Below, one piece after another: positions 1 to 8,849 of a stretch of DNA of 64,000 bases. Below the pieces are notes generated by a model. It did not search any database and was not told the DNA's origin. It worked only from the letters and a program-made list of their open reading frames with translations. The stretch covers positions 124,001 to 188,000 of the forward strand of contig JADJZB010000023.1 of the NCBI GenBank assembly GCA_016719485.1, in the 5' to 3' direction. A program made the translations under genes and the position numbers. This DNA is from Holophagales bacterium (GTDB lineage: Bacteria; Acidobacteriota; Thermoanaerobaculia; UBA5066). Each line of letters starts with the position of its first letter. Position 1 is the first letter of the stretch.

Positions 1-1190
1 CGTTCGTCAACAAGCTGGACCGGGCCGGGCGCGACCCGTTCGACCTGATGGACGAGGTGGAGAAGGTCCTCGGCATCCCCTGCTCCCCCGCCTCCTGGCC
101 CATCGGCTCCGGGACGGATTTCCAGGGCGTGTACGACCGCTGGCACAAGCAGCTCCTCCGCTACGAGCGGGGCGAGACGAAGGGGGCCAGGCTCGCCGCC
201 GAGACCTTCGACCTGGCCGACCCCGCCCTCGCGGGCGAGCTCGGAGCCGAGGCCCACGCCCGCCTCGTCGAGGAGCTGGCGATGCTCGATGCGGCCGGGA
301 TGCCGTTCGACCAGCAGCTCTTCCTGGCGGGCGAGCTGACTCCCGTCTTCTTCGGGAGCGCCCTGAACGATTTCGGCGTCGAGCCCTTCCTCGCCCGCTT
401 CCTCGAGCTGGCTCCGGCACCGGCGCCGCGCGACTCCTCGGCCGGGATCGTCGAGCCCTCCCACCCCTTCTTCTCCGGCTTCGTCTTCAAGATCCAGGCG
501 AACATGGACCCGGCGCACCGCGACCGCGTCGCCTTCGTCCGCGTCTGCTCGGGCAGGTTCACGCGCGGCATGGAGGTGCGCAACGCGCGCTCCGGCAAGC
601 CGTTGAAGCTGAACAAGCCGCTCCAGTTCCTGGCCCAGGAGCGGACGCTCGTCGAAGAAGCGTGGGCGGGCGACGTCCTCGGCCTCTGGGATTCCGGCTC
701 GCTCCGGATCGGCGACACGATCTGCGAGGGCCCCGTCGTCGAGTACGCCGGGATTCCCCGCTTCTCCCCCGAGCTCTTCTCGCGCGTCGTCCTCCTCGAC
801 CCGATGAAGAGGAAGCAGCTGAAGAAGGGGCTCGACCAGCTCTCGGAGGAAGGGGCCGTCCAGGTCTTCTACGACCCGGTCCGCCTCGAGCGCGACCCGA
901 TCCTCGGCGCCGTCGGCGCGCTCCAGTTCGAGGTGATCCAGCACCGGCTGCGCGCCGAGTACGCCGCAGAGGTCTCGTTCGTCCGCCTCCCGCACCAGAT
1001 CGCCCGCTGGATCGAGACCGAGGGGTTCGTCCCGCGCGACTTCGACGACCCGGGCCACACCGAGCTCCTCGCCGACGGCGAAGGTCGCCCCCTCGTCCTC
1101 TTCGAGAGCGAGTGGCACTTCGAGCGGGCGAAGAAGACGAACCCGAAGCTCTCGTTCGCCGCCGCCGTCCAGCCGGCGCGGGCAAAATAG
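1..1190 (+). CDS. prfC: Peptide chain release factor 3 (partial, 5' end outside window)
   Basis: This is the C-terminal part of a translational GTPase that recycles RF1/RF2 from the ribosome after termination. The frame is open from the first bases, and the first readable residues are FVNKLDR, i.e. the G4 (NKxD) motif of the GTPase domain, followed by GRDPFDL as is typical of RF3. About 395 residues are present. Compared with the usual length near 530, roughly 140 N-terminal residues including P-loop and switch regions lie upstream. Domains II and III follow, with the EF-G/RF3-type segment FQANMDPAHRDRVAF near residue 165 and the conserved stretch GALQFEV near residue 300. The stop at 1188-1190 is intact. 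EF-G-like paralogs are the alternative, but the DRWHKQL and MDPAHRDR stretches favour RF3. Confidence 0.93.
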   Translation, partial: FVNKLDRAGRDPFDLMDEVEKVLGIPCSPASWPIGSGTDFQGVYDRWHKQLLRYERGETKGARLAAETFDLADPALAGELGAEAHARLVEELAMLDAAGMPFDQQLFLAGELTPVFFGSALNDFGVEPFLARFLELAPAPAPRDSSAGIVEPSHPFFSGFVFKIQANMDPAHRDRVAFVRVCSGRFTRGMEVRNARSGKPLKLNKPLQFLAQERTLVEEAWAGDVLGLWDSGSLRIGDTICEGPVVEYAGIPRFSPELFSRVVLLDPMKRKQLKKGLDQLSEEGAVQVFYDPVRLERDPILGAVGALQFEVIQHRLRAEYAAEVSFVRLPHQIARWIETEGFVPRDFDDPGHTELLADGEGRPLVLFESEWHFERAKKTNPKLSFAAAVQPARAK

Positions 1191-1245
1191 GCCCTCCGTC
1201 GAACCCTCGGCCGTCCGGCCCCGTATGAGTGAGCGGAGGCATCCC

Positions 1246-1602
1246 ATGAAAGGTCCGAAGGTTCGCGTCGAGGAAGTCGAGGTGACGGGCGAGAAGCTCC
1301 TCGCGACGGTCAAGGAGCTCATCCACCAGGGGAACGTGAGGCGCATCGTCATCCGCAACGCGAAAGGGGTGACGCTTCTCGAGATCCCGCTCGTCCTGGG
1401 AATCGCGGGGGCCGTCTTCGTCCCCGTCTGGGCCGCGATCGGGGCGCTCGCCGCGCTCGTCGCCAAGCTCACGCTCGTCGTCGAGCGGGTCCAGGACGCT
1501 CCCGCCGGTCCCGCCGCCCCGGACGGACCCGAAGAGTCGGAGGAACCGGCGCCGAAGCCCGCCCGCAAGTCAGCCGGCCGGAAGCCCTCCGCGAAGACCT
1601 GA
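1246..1602 (+). CDS. DUF4342 family small membrane-associated protein
   Basis: The product is 118 residues of unknown function. The N-terminal half (VEEVEVTGEKLLATVKEL, then RRIVIRNAKGVTLLEIPL) matches the DUF4342 pattern, in which a short alpha/beta segment precedes a hydrophobic stretch. Here that stretch is at about residues 45-75 and could be one long or two short membrane segments. The tail is rich in Pro, Ala, Glu and Lys. I chose the ATG at 1246 over the one at 1225 because GGAGG (1235-1239) sits 6 nt before it. Family members are often annotated near elongation factor or ubiquitin-associated-like domains, but no function is established. Confidence 0.7.
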   Translation: MKGPKVRVEEVEVTGEKLLATVKELIHQGNVRRIVIRNAKGVTLLEIPLVLGIAGAVFVPVWAAIGALAALVAKLTLVVERVQDAPAGPAAPDGPEESEEPAPKPARKSAGRKPSAKT

Positions 1603-1685
1603 CAGGCCGAAGGGAAAGCCGCGTCCGCCGCGACGCGATCGCCCTCCTCGCGCTCATCCGCCGCGAGTACCGTTCGGGCACGGCG

Positions 1686-4157
1686 GTGGGCACGACGCGC
1701 TACCATGGTTCTGTTCGACGGGGAAGGGAGATCACCACGCGACGATCGGCCGGCCGTTGCCTGGCGTGGTTCTTTTCGATCGCGTCCATCGGCGCGGCGG
1801 GGGCGTCCGCGCGGGCCGCGCCGGCGGAAGCGCCTGCGCACCCACCGTTTCTCGCCGGCTGCGAGAACGACTACCCGCCCTACTGCGTCGCAGCGGGGAA
1901 GGACCAGGCCGACGGGTTTTCGGTAGAGCTCCTCCGGGCCGCCGCGCGCGCGGTGGGCCGCGACGTCACCTTTCGGACGGGGGTGTGGGACGGGCTCAAG
2001 CGGGACCTGGCCGAGGGCCGGATCCAGGCGCTGCCCCTCGTCGGCAGGACACCGGAGCGGGAGGCCGTCTACGATTTCACGTTCCCGTACCTCACCATGC
2101 ACGGGACCATCGTCGTCCGCCGCGACGACGACCGGATCCGGGGTCCGGAGGACCTGAAGGGCCGGAAGGTCGCCGTCCTGAAAGGTGACAACGCGGAGGA
2201 GTACCTTCAGCGCGCGAATCTCGGAGCCGAGATCGTTCCCCTCCCTTCGTTCGAGACCGCGCTGCGGGAGCTGGCGGCGGGGCGGCACGACGCCGTGGTC
2301 ATTCAACAGCTCCTGGCGCTGCAACTCATGTGGAGCGCCAGGATCGACGGCTTGAAAACCGTCGGGAAACCCCTCGACGACTTCTCGCAGCAGTTCTGCT
2401 TCGCGGTGAGAAAGGGCGATCGCGAGCTCCTGTCGGACCTGAACGAAGGCCTCGCCATCGTCATCGCCGACGGCACGTTCCGGCGGCTCCAGGCGAAGTG
2501 GTTCGGTCCCGTCGAGGCCCGGGAACGCCCCGGAAGGAGGATCGTCGTCGGCGGGGACGCGGACTATCCCCCCTACGAGTTTCTGGACGGCAACGGTCAG
2601 CCCACGGGCCTCAACGTCGATCTCACGCGCGCCATCGCCCGGCACGCCGGGATCGAGGTCGAGATCCGGCTGGGCCGGTGGAAGGAGATCCGGAAGGGCC
2701 TCGAGAACGGCGAGATCGACCTCGTCGAGGGGATGTTCTATTCCGTCGAGAGGGACGAAGTCTTCGACTTCTCCCCGCCGCACACCACGGTCGCTCACAC
2801 GATCGCGGTGCGAAAGGGCGCTCCCGTTCCCGCCGACCTGGCGTCCCTCTCCGGACGGAGCATTCTGGTCATGGCGGGAGACGTGATGGAGGACCTGGCC
2901 ATCGAGAGAGGGCTCGGCGACCATCTCGTCCGCGTCGCGACGCAGGAGGAGGCGCTCGGCCTCCTCGCTTCGGGAAAGCACGACTGCGCGCTCGTCGCGA
3001 CGATGCCGGCCCTCTTCTGGATCGAGAAACACGGGTGGAAGGGCCTCCGGCTGGCCGAGAGGCCCGTCCTCTCGGCGGAATACTGCTACGCGTCGCTCCC
3101 CGCGAGCTCGGGCCTCCTCTCCTCCATGTCCGAAGGCCTGGCCGCGATCGGGAAGACGGGCGAATACCGGGCCATCCGGAAACGATGGCTCGGCCCGTAC
3201 GAGGGCAAGCCCGGGATCGCGACCTTCGCGAGGTGGTTCGGGGCGATCGTCGCCCCGCTCCTGGTCCTCCTGGCCGGCTCGTTCCTCTGGTCCCGTTCGC
3301 TGCGGCACCAGGTCGACACGCGCACGCGGGAGCTCGCTCGGGAGACGGCGCTGTTCGAGGCGGAGGCGGAGAAGGTCCGCGCGCTGAACGCCGAGCTCGA
3401 GAGCCGCGTTCACGCCCGGACCGCCGAGCTCGAATCCGCCGTCCGGGAGATGGAGGCGTTCTCGTACTCCGTCGCGCACGACCTCAGGGCGCCCGTCCGG
3501 GCCGTCGACGGCTTCACGGCGATCCTCCAGAGTGACCACAGCGAAGCTCTCGACGAGGAGGGGAAGCGGCTCCTCGATCGCGTGCGATCGAGCTCCCGTC
3601 GCATGGGGCTCCTCATCGACGACCTCCTCGCTTTCTCCCGGGCGAGCCGCACCGGCATGAAGTCGGTCCCGATCGACCTCAACGGGCTCGTGGGGGCCGT
3701 CGTCGCCGACAGGGCCGCCGAGGCGGCGCGCGCCGGCGTCGACGTCCTGGTCGCCGACCTGCCGGCCGTCACGGGAGACGAGGGGCTCGTCCGGATCGTC
3801 GTCGAGAACCTCCTCTCCAACGCCATCAAGTTCAGCGCGGGACGCCCCGGCGCGACGGTCCGGATCGGGGTCCGGGGAGGCGGGGACGGTCCAGAGCTCA
3901 CGGTCGAGGACAACGGGGTGGGGTTCGATCCCGAGTACGCACACAAGCTCTTCGGCGTCTTCCAGCGGCTGCACGGTCCCAACGAGTTCGAAGGGACGGG
4001 CATCGGCCTCGCGCTCGTCAAGAGGATCGTGGAGCGCCACGGCGGGAGGGTCGGAGCCGCGGGCCGCCCTGGGGAAGGGGCGACGTTCTGGTTCACCCTC
4101 GGGCCGGCGCGCGCCACCGTTGGCCTGGATGGTCGACGGGCCGCCCTGGATCGGTGA
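1686..4157 (+). CDS. Sensor histidine kinase with tandem periplasmic SBP_bac_3 (Venus-flytrap) domains
   Basis: This 823-residue membrane sensor kinase resembles BvgS/EvgS in its input half. After an N-terminal signal sequence (about residues 20-45) come two periplasmic solute-binding-type domains (about 55-275 and 285-505), each opening with a DYPPY motif. One transmembrane segment (about 517-540) leads into a short coiled coil, then HisKA with the phosphoacceptor in SVAHDLRAP (near 597), then HATPase_c with N-box NLLSNAIKF and G-boxes DNGVGF and GTGIGLAL. Unlike BvgS it has no receiver or Hpt domain, so it must phosphorylate a separate regulator. The single-domain receiver encoded at 5886-6314 is a candidate. 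The start is a GTG with no strong ribosome-binding site, so the N-terminus is uncertain. Ligands are probably amino acids or similar polar solutes (family inference). Confidence 0.85.
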   Translation: MGTTRYHGSVRRGREITTRRSAGRCLAWFFSIASIGAAGASARAAPAEAPAHPPFLAGCENDYPPYCVAAGKDQADGFSVELLRAAARAVGRDVTFRTGVWDGLKRDLAEGRIQALPLVGRTPEREAVYDFTFPYLTMHGTIVVRRDDDRIRGPEDLKGRKVAVLKGDNAEEYLQRANLGAEIVPLPSFETALRELAAGRHDAVVIQQLLALQLMWSARIDGLKTVGKPLDDFSQQFCFAVRKGDRELLSDLNEGLAIVIADGTFRRLQAKWFGPVEARERPGRRIVVGGDADYPPYEFLDGNGQPTGLNVDLTRAIARHAGIEVEIRLGRWKEIRKGLENGEIDLVEGMFYSVERDEVFDFSPPHTTVAHTIAVRKGAPVPADLASLSGRSILVMAGDVMEDLAIERGLGDHLVRVATQEEALGLLASGKHDCALVATMPALFWIEKHGWKGLRLAERPVLSAEYCYASLPASSGLLSSMSEGLAAIGKTGEYRAIRKRWLGPYEGKPGIATFARWFGAIVAPLLVLLAGSFLWSRSLRHQVDTRTRELARETALFEAEAEKVRALNAELESRVHARTAELESAVREMEAFSYSVAHDLRAPVRAVDGFTAILQSDHSEALDEEGKRLLDRVRSSSRRMGLLIDDLLAFSRASRTGMKSVPIDLNGLVGAVVADRAAEAARAGVDVLVADLPAVTGDEGLVRIVVENLLSNAIKFSAGRPGATVRIGVRGGGDGPELTVEDNGVGFDPEYAHKLFGVFQRLHGPNEFEGTGIGLALVKRIVERHGGRVGAAGRPGEGATFWFTLGPARATVGLDGRRAALDR

Positions 4158-4278
4158 CAGAATTACCGATTGCGGGAATCGGGCGCGCTGCGGCACCTGA
4201 TACCTGACGAAGAAGCTTGCAGGTTCCTCGAGGCGTCTCACGAACGCCGCCCGGTTCCAGCTCGGGAGTGTGGCCTCT

Positions 4279-5889
4279 ATGTCGAAGCCAGGGCATCCGG
4301 CTGCTGCGACAGGCACCTCGGATGGCGCCCCGGGCTCGCCCCACTCCCGTCCGACGCTGCCCATGGCTGCCGACTGGTCGCTCGCCGCCTTCGACAGCTC
4401 CCCGATCGGCATGGCGGTGACCGCCCCGGCCGGGCACCTCATCCGGGTCAACCGGGCGTTCTCCACGATGCTCGGCTATACCCTCGACGAGCTCGCCGAC
4501 TCCGACTGGAAATCGCTGACGCACCCGGACGACGTCGATGCGAGCTGGGAGATGGTGCGGCGCCTCGTCGACGGCCCGTCCTCGTCCGGGCGGATCGAGA
4601 AGCGCTACCTGGCCAGGGATGGCCGCGTCGTCCGGGCCGACGTCTCGACGAGTCTCCTGCGCGACGGGGAGGGAAAGGCCCTCTACCTCGTGACGCACGT
4701 CGTCGACGTCACGGCCCGCCGCGAGGCCGAGGAGGAGCGGCAGCGCACGGCGGCGGAGATCCTCGACCTCTACGACAACGCCCCCTGCGGGTACCACTCC
4801 CTCGACGCGGACGGGACGTTCCTCCGGATCAACGCGACAGAGCTCGCATGGCTCGGTTACGCGCGGGAGGAGATCGTCGGACGCAAGAAGTTCACGGAGC
4901 TCCTCACCCCGGAGAGCCTGGAGGTCTTCCGGGCGAACTTCCCCGGCTTCAAGGAACGGGGCTGGGTCAAGGACCTCCTCTTCGACATGATCCGGGCGGA
5001 TGGGTCTCTTCTTCACGTCATCCTGAGCGCGACCGCGGTCATCGACGCGGACGGGACCTATCTGATGAGCCGGTCGACCGTGTTCGAGGACACCCTCCAC
5101 CGAAAGGCGATGAGGGAGCTGCAGGAGCACCGCGACCACCTCGAGGCGCTCGTCGCGGCGCGCACCGCCGAGCTCGGCCGGACGGCCGAGGAGCTGATGC
5201 GGTCGAACCGGGACCTCGAGCAGTTCGCCTACGTCGCGAGCCACGACCTCCAGCAGCCGCTCCGGATGGTCGCCTCCTTCGTGGAGCGCCTCGCGCAGGA
5301 TTACCGCGGCAAGCTGGGAGAGGACGCCGACACCTACATCCGGATCGCCTCCGAGAACGCCCGGCAGATGCAGAGGCTCATCCAGGACCTCCTGTCGTTC
5401 GCCCGGGTGGGCGATGGCGGCCCGGGCTTCGCTCCCACCGACACCTCGAGGTGCCTCGACGAAGCTCTCGAGGAGCTCCAGGAGACGATCGCCCGCATCG
5501 GGGCGGAGGTCTCGCGCGAGCCGCTCCCGACGGTTCTCGGCGACGCGCGCCAGCTCGTCACGCTCTTCCGGCACCTCGTCGGCAACGCTCTCGAGTACCG
5601 CCGCGGCGTGCCGCCCCTCGTGCGGATCGCAGCCCGGCGCGAGGGCGGGGAGTGGCTCTTCTCCGTCGAGGACAACGGTGTCGGCATCGAACGGCGCTAC
5701 TTCGACCGCATCTTCAGGATCTTCCAACGCCTCCACGCCCCGGCCGCGCACATCGGGACCGGCATCGGCCTCGCCGTCTGCAAGAAGATCGTGGAGGGGC
5801 ACGGGGGACGGATCTGGATCGCGTCCGAGCCCGGTCAGGGAACGACGATCTACTTCACGCTTCTCGATCGAGAGGAGGGCGCCGCATGA
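4279..5889 (+). CDS. PAS-PAS sensor histidine kinase
   Basis: A soluble histidine kinase of 536 residues. Two PAS domains (about 35-155 and 160-275) are followed by a coiled-coil linker (RDHLEALVAARTAEL), a HisKA domain with the phosphoacceptor in YVASHDLQQPLRM (near 320), and HATPase_c with DNGVGI and GTGIGLAV. The SHDLQQPL form is typical of phytochrome-like kinases that pair with Rcp1-type receivers, and the next gene is exactly such a receiver, overlapping by 4 nt (ATGA). I chose the ATG at 4279 over the in-frame GTG at 4270 because GGGAG (4264-4268) is at a proper distance only from the ATG. No membrane segment is visible, so it senses a cytoplasmic signal. The ligand or cofactor is unknown. 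Confidence 0.86.
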   Translation: MSKPGHPAAATGTSDGAPGSPHSRPTLPMAADWSLAAFDSSPIGMAVTAPAGHLIRVNRAFSTMLGYTLDELADSDWKSLTHPDDVDASWEMVRRLVDGPSSSGRIEKRYLARDGRVVRADVSTSLLRDGEGKALYLVTHVVDVTARREAEEERQRTAAEILDLYDNAPCGYHSLDADGTFLRINATELAWLGYAREEIVGRKKFTELLTPESLEVFRANFPGFKERGWVKDLLFDMIRADGSLLHVILSATAVIDADGTYLMSRSTVFEDTLHRKAMRELQEHRDHLEALVAARTAELGRTAEELMRSNRDLEQFAYVASHDLQQPLRMVASFVERLAQDYRGKLGEDADTYIRIASENARQMQRLIQDLLSFARVGDGGPGFAPTDTSRCLDEALEELQETIARIGAEVSREPLPTVLGDARQLVTLFRHLVGNALEYRRGVPPLVRIAARREGGEWLFSVEDNGVGIERRYFDRIFRIFQRLHAPAAHIGTGIGLAVCKKIVEGHGGRIWIASEPGQGTTIYFTLLDREEGAA

Positions 5890-6314
5890 AACCCGCACGC
5901 ATCCTGATGGTCGAAGACAACGAGGGGGACGTCCTCCTGACCCGGCTCGCCCTGAAGGACAGCAAGGTCCTCGTGGAGCTCGACACCGTTGAGGACGGCG
6001 TCGAGGCGCTGGACTACCTCCGGCGGCGGGGGAAGCACGCATCGGCGTCGCGCCCCGACCTGATCCTCCTCGACCTGAACCTCCCGCGAATGGACGGACG
6101 GGAGGTCCTCGCGGAGCTCAAGTCGGACCCGGACCTGCGGAGGATCCCGGTCGTGATCCTGAGCGGCTCCAGCGCGGAGGAGGACCTCGTCCGCGCCTAC
6201 GACCTCCATGCGAACTGCTACGTCGTCAAGCCCGTCGGCGCCGAGGAGTTCGCCAAGATCGTCAAGGCCATCCCGTCGTTCTGGCTCTCGGTCGTCGCGC
6301 TGCCGCCCGGCTGA
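5886..6314 (+). CDS. Single-domain response regulator (Rcp1-like)
   Basis: A 142-residue receiver without an output domain. Acidic pocket residues are in VEDNEGD (near 8-13), the phosphoacceptor Asp is in LILLDLNLP (near 61), the switch Ser/Thr in VILSGS, and the conserved Lys in YVVKPVG. The NEGDVLLTRLAL start and the long beta3-alpha3 insertion are typical of the Rcp1 subgroup that partners phytochrome-like kinases. Its ATG overlaps the stop of the upstream PAS kinase, so the pair is almost certainly co-translated and cognate. Output is probably by protein-protein interaction, as no DNA-binding or enzymatic domain is attached. Confidence 0.9.
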   Translation: MKPARILMVEDNEGDVLLTRLALKDSKVLVELDTVEDGVEALDYLRRRGKHASASRPDLILLDLNLPRMDGREVLAELKSDPDLRRIPVVILSGSSAEEDLVRAYDLHANCYVVKPVGAEEFAKIVKAIPSFWLSVVALPPG

Positions 6315-6330
6315 ACGGCGCCCGGGGCCT

Positions 6331-6354
6331 GCCCGGTGCCGGGACGGGCCGGGC
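6331..6354. terminator. Possible hairpin between convergent genes
   Basis: The 41-bp gap between the receiver gene and the convergent GGDEF-EAL gene contains GCCCGG (6331-6336) and CCGGGC (6349-6354), which can pair around a 12-nt loop. There is also a nested CCCGG-TG-CCGGG. No T-tract follows on either strand, so this is a weak candidate for a bidirectional terminator. Confidence 0.22.
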
Positions 6355-6355
6355 G

Positions 6356-8407
6356 TCAGCTCCGTTCGGCCCGCTCCGGTTTTCCCCAGAACCACCCCTG
6401 CCCGTACTCGACGCCGAGGTCGCGGAGGATGTCGGCCACGGTCCCCCGCTCGACCATCTCGGCGACGACGGTCTTCCCGAGCGCGTGGGAGATCGCCACC
6501 ATCGCGCCGACGAGGGCCCTGTTCGTGGGGTTCGCGTCGAGGTCGCGCACGAACGAGCCGTCGATCTTGACGAGGTCGACGGGGAGGGCCTGCAGGTAGG
6601 CGAACGAGGAGAAGCCGGTCCCGAAATCGTCGAGGGCGAAGCCGCAGCCGAGCTCCTTCAGGCGCCGGGCCCAGAGCTGGAGGCCCGCGATGTCGGCGAT
6701 GGCCGCGGTCTCGGTGATCTCGAAGGTCAGGGCTCCGGGCGGCAGGGCGCTCGCGACGACGAGCGCCTCGATCTCGGCGAGGAGCGTCCGGTCGCCGAGG
6801 CTCGTCCCCGAGAGGTTCACGAAGAGGCACCGGCCCGGCGAGGCCGAAAGCAGGGCGATGGACCGGGTCACGACCCACCGGTCGAGCGCCGGCATCAGGC
6901 CGAACCTCTCTGCGGCGGTGAGAAAGGCCCCCGGCGCGATGAGCGCCCCGTTCTCGTCGACGAGCCGGACGAGGATCTCCTCGTGATCGACCCTGCCGGT
7001 CGCGAGCGAGACGATCTTCTGGGCGAGGAGCTGGAGCTTCCCGTTCCGAATGGCGTCCTTCACCCGGGCGGCCCACCGTCCGAGGTCGTCCATGGAGCGA
7101 CGGCCAGCCGTGTCGTCGGCACAGGAGACCCAGCGGTTCCGCCCCGCTTCCTTGGCCATGTGGAGGGCGGCGTCGGCGAGCGAGAGGGTTGCCGCGGCCG
7201 GCCTCGACGGCTCGACGGGCGCGAGCCCCAGGCTCGCCGTCACGTCGAAAACGACCCCTTCGGACGTGAACCGCATCCCGTCGACCGACCGGCGGAGCGT
7301 CTCGGCAATCGCCTCCGCGTCGGGAAGCGCCACGTGCGGGAGGAGGACCGCGAACTCGTCGCCCCCGAACCGGTAGAGGGTCGCCTCGGCGGGAAGCACC
7401 GTGGAAAGCCGCTCGGCGAGCCCGACGAGGAGCCGGTCGCCGGCCGGGTGCCCGAGCGCGTCGTTGAGGAGCGCAAAACGGTCGACGTCGAGCATGATGA
7501 CGGTCCCGGATGGAGCACCGGCCCCGGCCCCGACGATCCGCTCGATGTCCTCCCGGAGGACGGCCTGGTTGGGAAGCCCTGTGAGGACGTCTCGCGTCGC
7601 CAGGCTCTGGATGACCTCGTCCTGCTTCTTCCGCTGCGTGACGTCCTGCTTGATGGCGATGAAGTGGGTGATCGCCCCGCCATCACCCCTCACGGGGGTG
7701 ATCGCCATCTCCTCGACATAGAGCGAGGCGTCCTTCCGCCGGTTGTAGAGCTCGCCCCGCCAGACCCCGCCGCCCTTGATCGTCTCCCACATGTGGCGGT
7801 AGAAGCCTTCGCGCTGTACTCCCGACCGGAGGACCCTCGGGTTCTGCCCACGCAGCTCCTCGAGGGAGTAGCCCGTCATCTCCGTGAAGGCCGGGTTCGC
7901 CCAGACGATCGCCCCCTCCGCATCGGTGATCACGATCCCGTCCGCCGCCGCCTCGAGCGCCGAGTTCCGCAGCCGCAGCTCCCGTTCCGCCTCGCGTCGG
8001 GCGACGCGCGTCGCCCAGGCTTCCCGGGCGGAGCGGACCGCGTGCGGAAGCCGCGAAAGGCGTTCCTTGAGGACGTAGTCGTCGGCCCCGGCCTTGATGC
8101 TGTCCGCGGCGGTCTCCTCGTCGATCGCCCCGGTGACGATGATGAACGGCAGCTCGGGCCGCTCCGTCCTGACGACCGCGAGGGCCGCCATCCCGTTCCA
8201 GCCCGGGAGCGAGAAGTCGGCCAGGACGATCTCGGGGTCCAGCCGGACGAGCTCCGAGCGAAATGCGGCCTCCGTCTCGACGCGCGTCCAGTCCGCGGTG
8301 ATCCCCGAGCGGCGCAGCTCGCGGATCACGAGCTCGGCGTCGGAGGGGACGTCCTCGAGGACGAGGACGCGGAGGTGGAGCGGCTCGGGGGTACCGGCGG
8401 TCGTCAT
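6356..8407 (-). CDS. REC-PAS-GGDEF-EAL response regulator (c-di-GMP turnover)
   Basis: A 683-residue two-component output protein that probably makes and/or degrades c-di-GMP. The order is receiver (about 12-130; phosphoacceptor Asp in IVLADFSLPGWNG, Lys in DDYVLKE), PAS (about 145-260), diguanylate cyclase (about 270-430; intact GGDEF in RFGGDEFAVLL) and EAL phosphodiesterase (about 440-680). In the EAL domain the signature reads EILVR rather than EALLR. The catalytic Glu, the Asn in FVNLSG, the Glu in FEITET, both Asp in DDFGTG, the Lys in VKIDG, the Glu in VVAEMVE and the terminal Gln in YGQGW are all present, so phosphodiesterase activity is plausible. It lies 7 bp from the upstream receiver gene and is probably co-transcribed with it and the large kinase before it. 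Confidence 0.9.
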   Translation of the reverse strand: MTTAGTPEPLHLRVLVLEDVPSDAELVIRELRRSGITADWTRVETEAAFRSELVRLDPEIVLADFSLPGWNGMAALAVVRTERPELPFIIVTGAIDEETAADSIKAGADDYVLKERLSRLPHAVRSAREAWATRVARREAERELRLRNSALEAAADGIVITDAEGAIVWANPAFTEMTGYSLEELRGQNPRVLRSGVQREGFYRHMWETIKGGGVWRGELYNRRKDASLYVEEMAITPVRGDGGAITHFIAIKQDVTQRKKQDEVIQSLATRDVLTGLPNQAVLREDIERIVGAGAGAPSGTVIMLDVDRFALLNDALGHPAGDRLLVGLAERLSTVLPAEATLYRFGGDEFAVLLPHVALPDAEAIAETLRRSVDGMRFTSEGVVFDVTASLGLAPVEPSRPAAATLSLADAALHMAKEAGRNRWVSCADDTAGRRSMDDLGRWAARVKDAIRNGKLQLLAQKIVSLATGRVDHEEILVRLVDENGALIAPGAFLTAAERFGLMPALDRWVVTRSIALLSASPGRCLFVNLSGTSLGDRTLLAEIEALVVASALPPGALTFEITETAAIADIAGLQLWARRLKELGCGFALDDFGTGFSSFAYLQALPVDLVKIDGSFVRDLDANPTNRALVGAMVAISHALGKTVVAEMVERGTVADILRDLGVEYGQGWFWGKPERAERS

Positions 8408-8414
8408 TCCGGCC

Positions 8415-8849
8415 TCACACCGCCGGCTGGTTCAGGACGAGCCAGTAGAGGCCCGCGTCGCCCACCACGGCCGCGAACTTCTCGAACTCCACCGGCTTGA
8501 CGATGTAGCTGTTCACCCCGAGCTCGTAGGCCTTCTGGATGTCGGGCTCCTCCCTCGAGGAGGTGAGGACGACGACGGGCAGCCGCTTCGTCCGCTCGTT
8601 CGCCCGGATGCGCGCCAGGACCTCGAGCCCGTTCACCCTCGGGAGCTTCAGGTCGAGCAGGACGACGCGGGGGAGAATGGCGCGGGCCACTCCTTCCTCT
8701 GGAAAGAGGAAAGCGAGGGCCTCGACGCCGTCCCGCACGACGGTGACCGGATTCGCGAGGCGGGCCCGCTTGAACGCCCGGAGGGTCAGCTCGACGTCGT
8801 CGGGGTTGTCCTCGACGAGGAGAAGGTCGGGACTCTCGGTCGCCGTCAT
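8415..8849 (-). CDS. Single-domain response regulator (Rcp1-like)
   Basis: A 144-residue stand-alone receiver. The acidic pair is in VEDNPDD, the phosphoacceptor Asp in VVLLDLKLP, the switch Thr/Ser in VVVLTSS and the Lys in SYIVKPV. Its start overlaps the stop of the large multi-PAS kinase by 4 nt, and the GGDEF-EAL gene follows after 7 bp, so kinase, receiver and c-di-GMP output protein form a three-gene phosphorelay-like operon. It is the same subfamily as the receiver at 5886-6314 on the opposite strand. The two modules may be an old inverted duplication, but sequence divergence is considerable. Confidence 0.9.
   Translation of the reverse strand: MTATESPDLLLVEDNPDDVELTLRAFKRARLANPVTVVRDGVEALAFLFPEEGVARAILPRVVLLDLKLPRVNGLEVLARIRANERTKRLPVVVLTSSREEPDIQKAYELGVNSYIVKPVEFEKFAAVVGDAGLYWLVLNQPAV

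Noticed and set aside
1603..1685. Short reading frame between the DUF4342 gene and the flytrap kinase
   Set aside because: The fragment RRDAIALLALIRREY looks coding-like but is under 30 codons, has no start site and no neighbours to support it.
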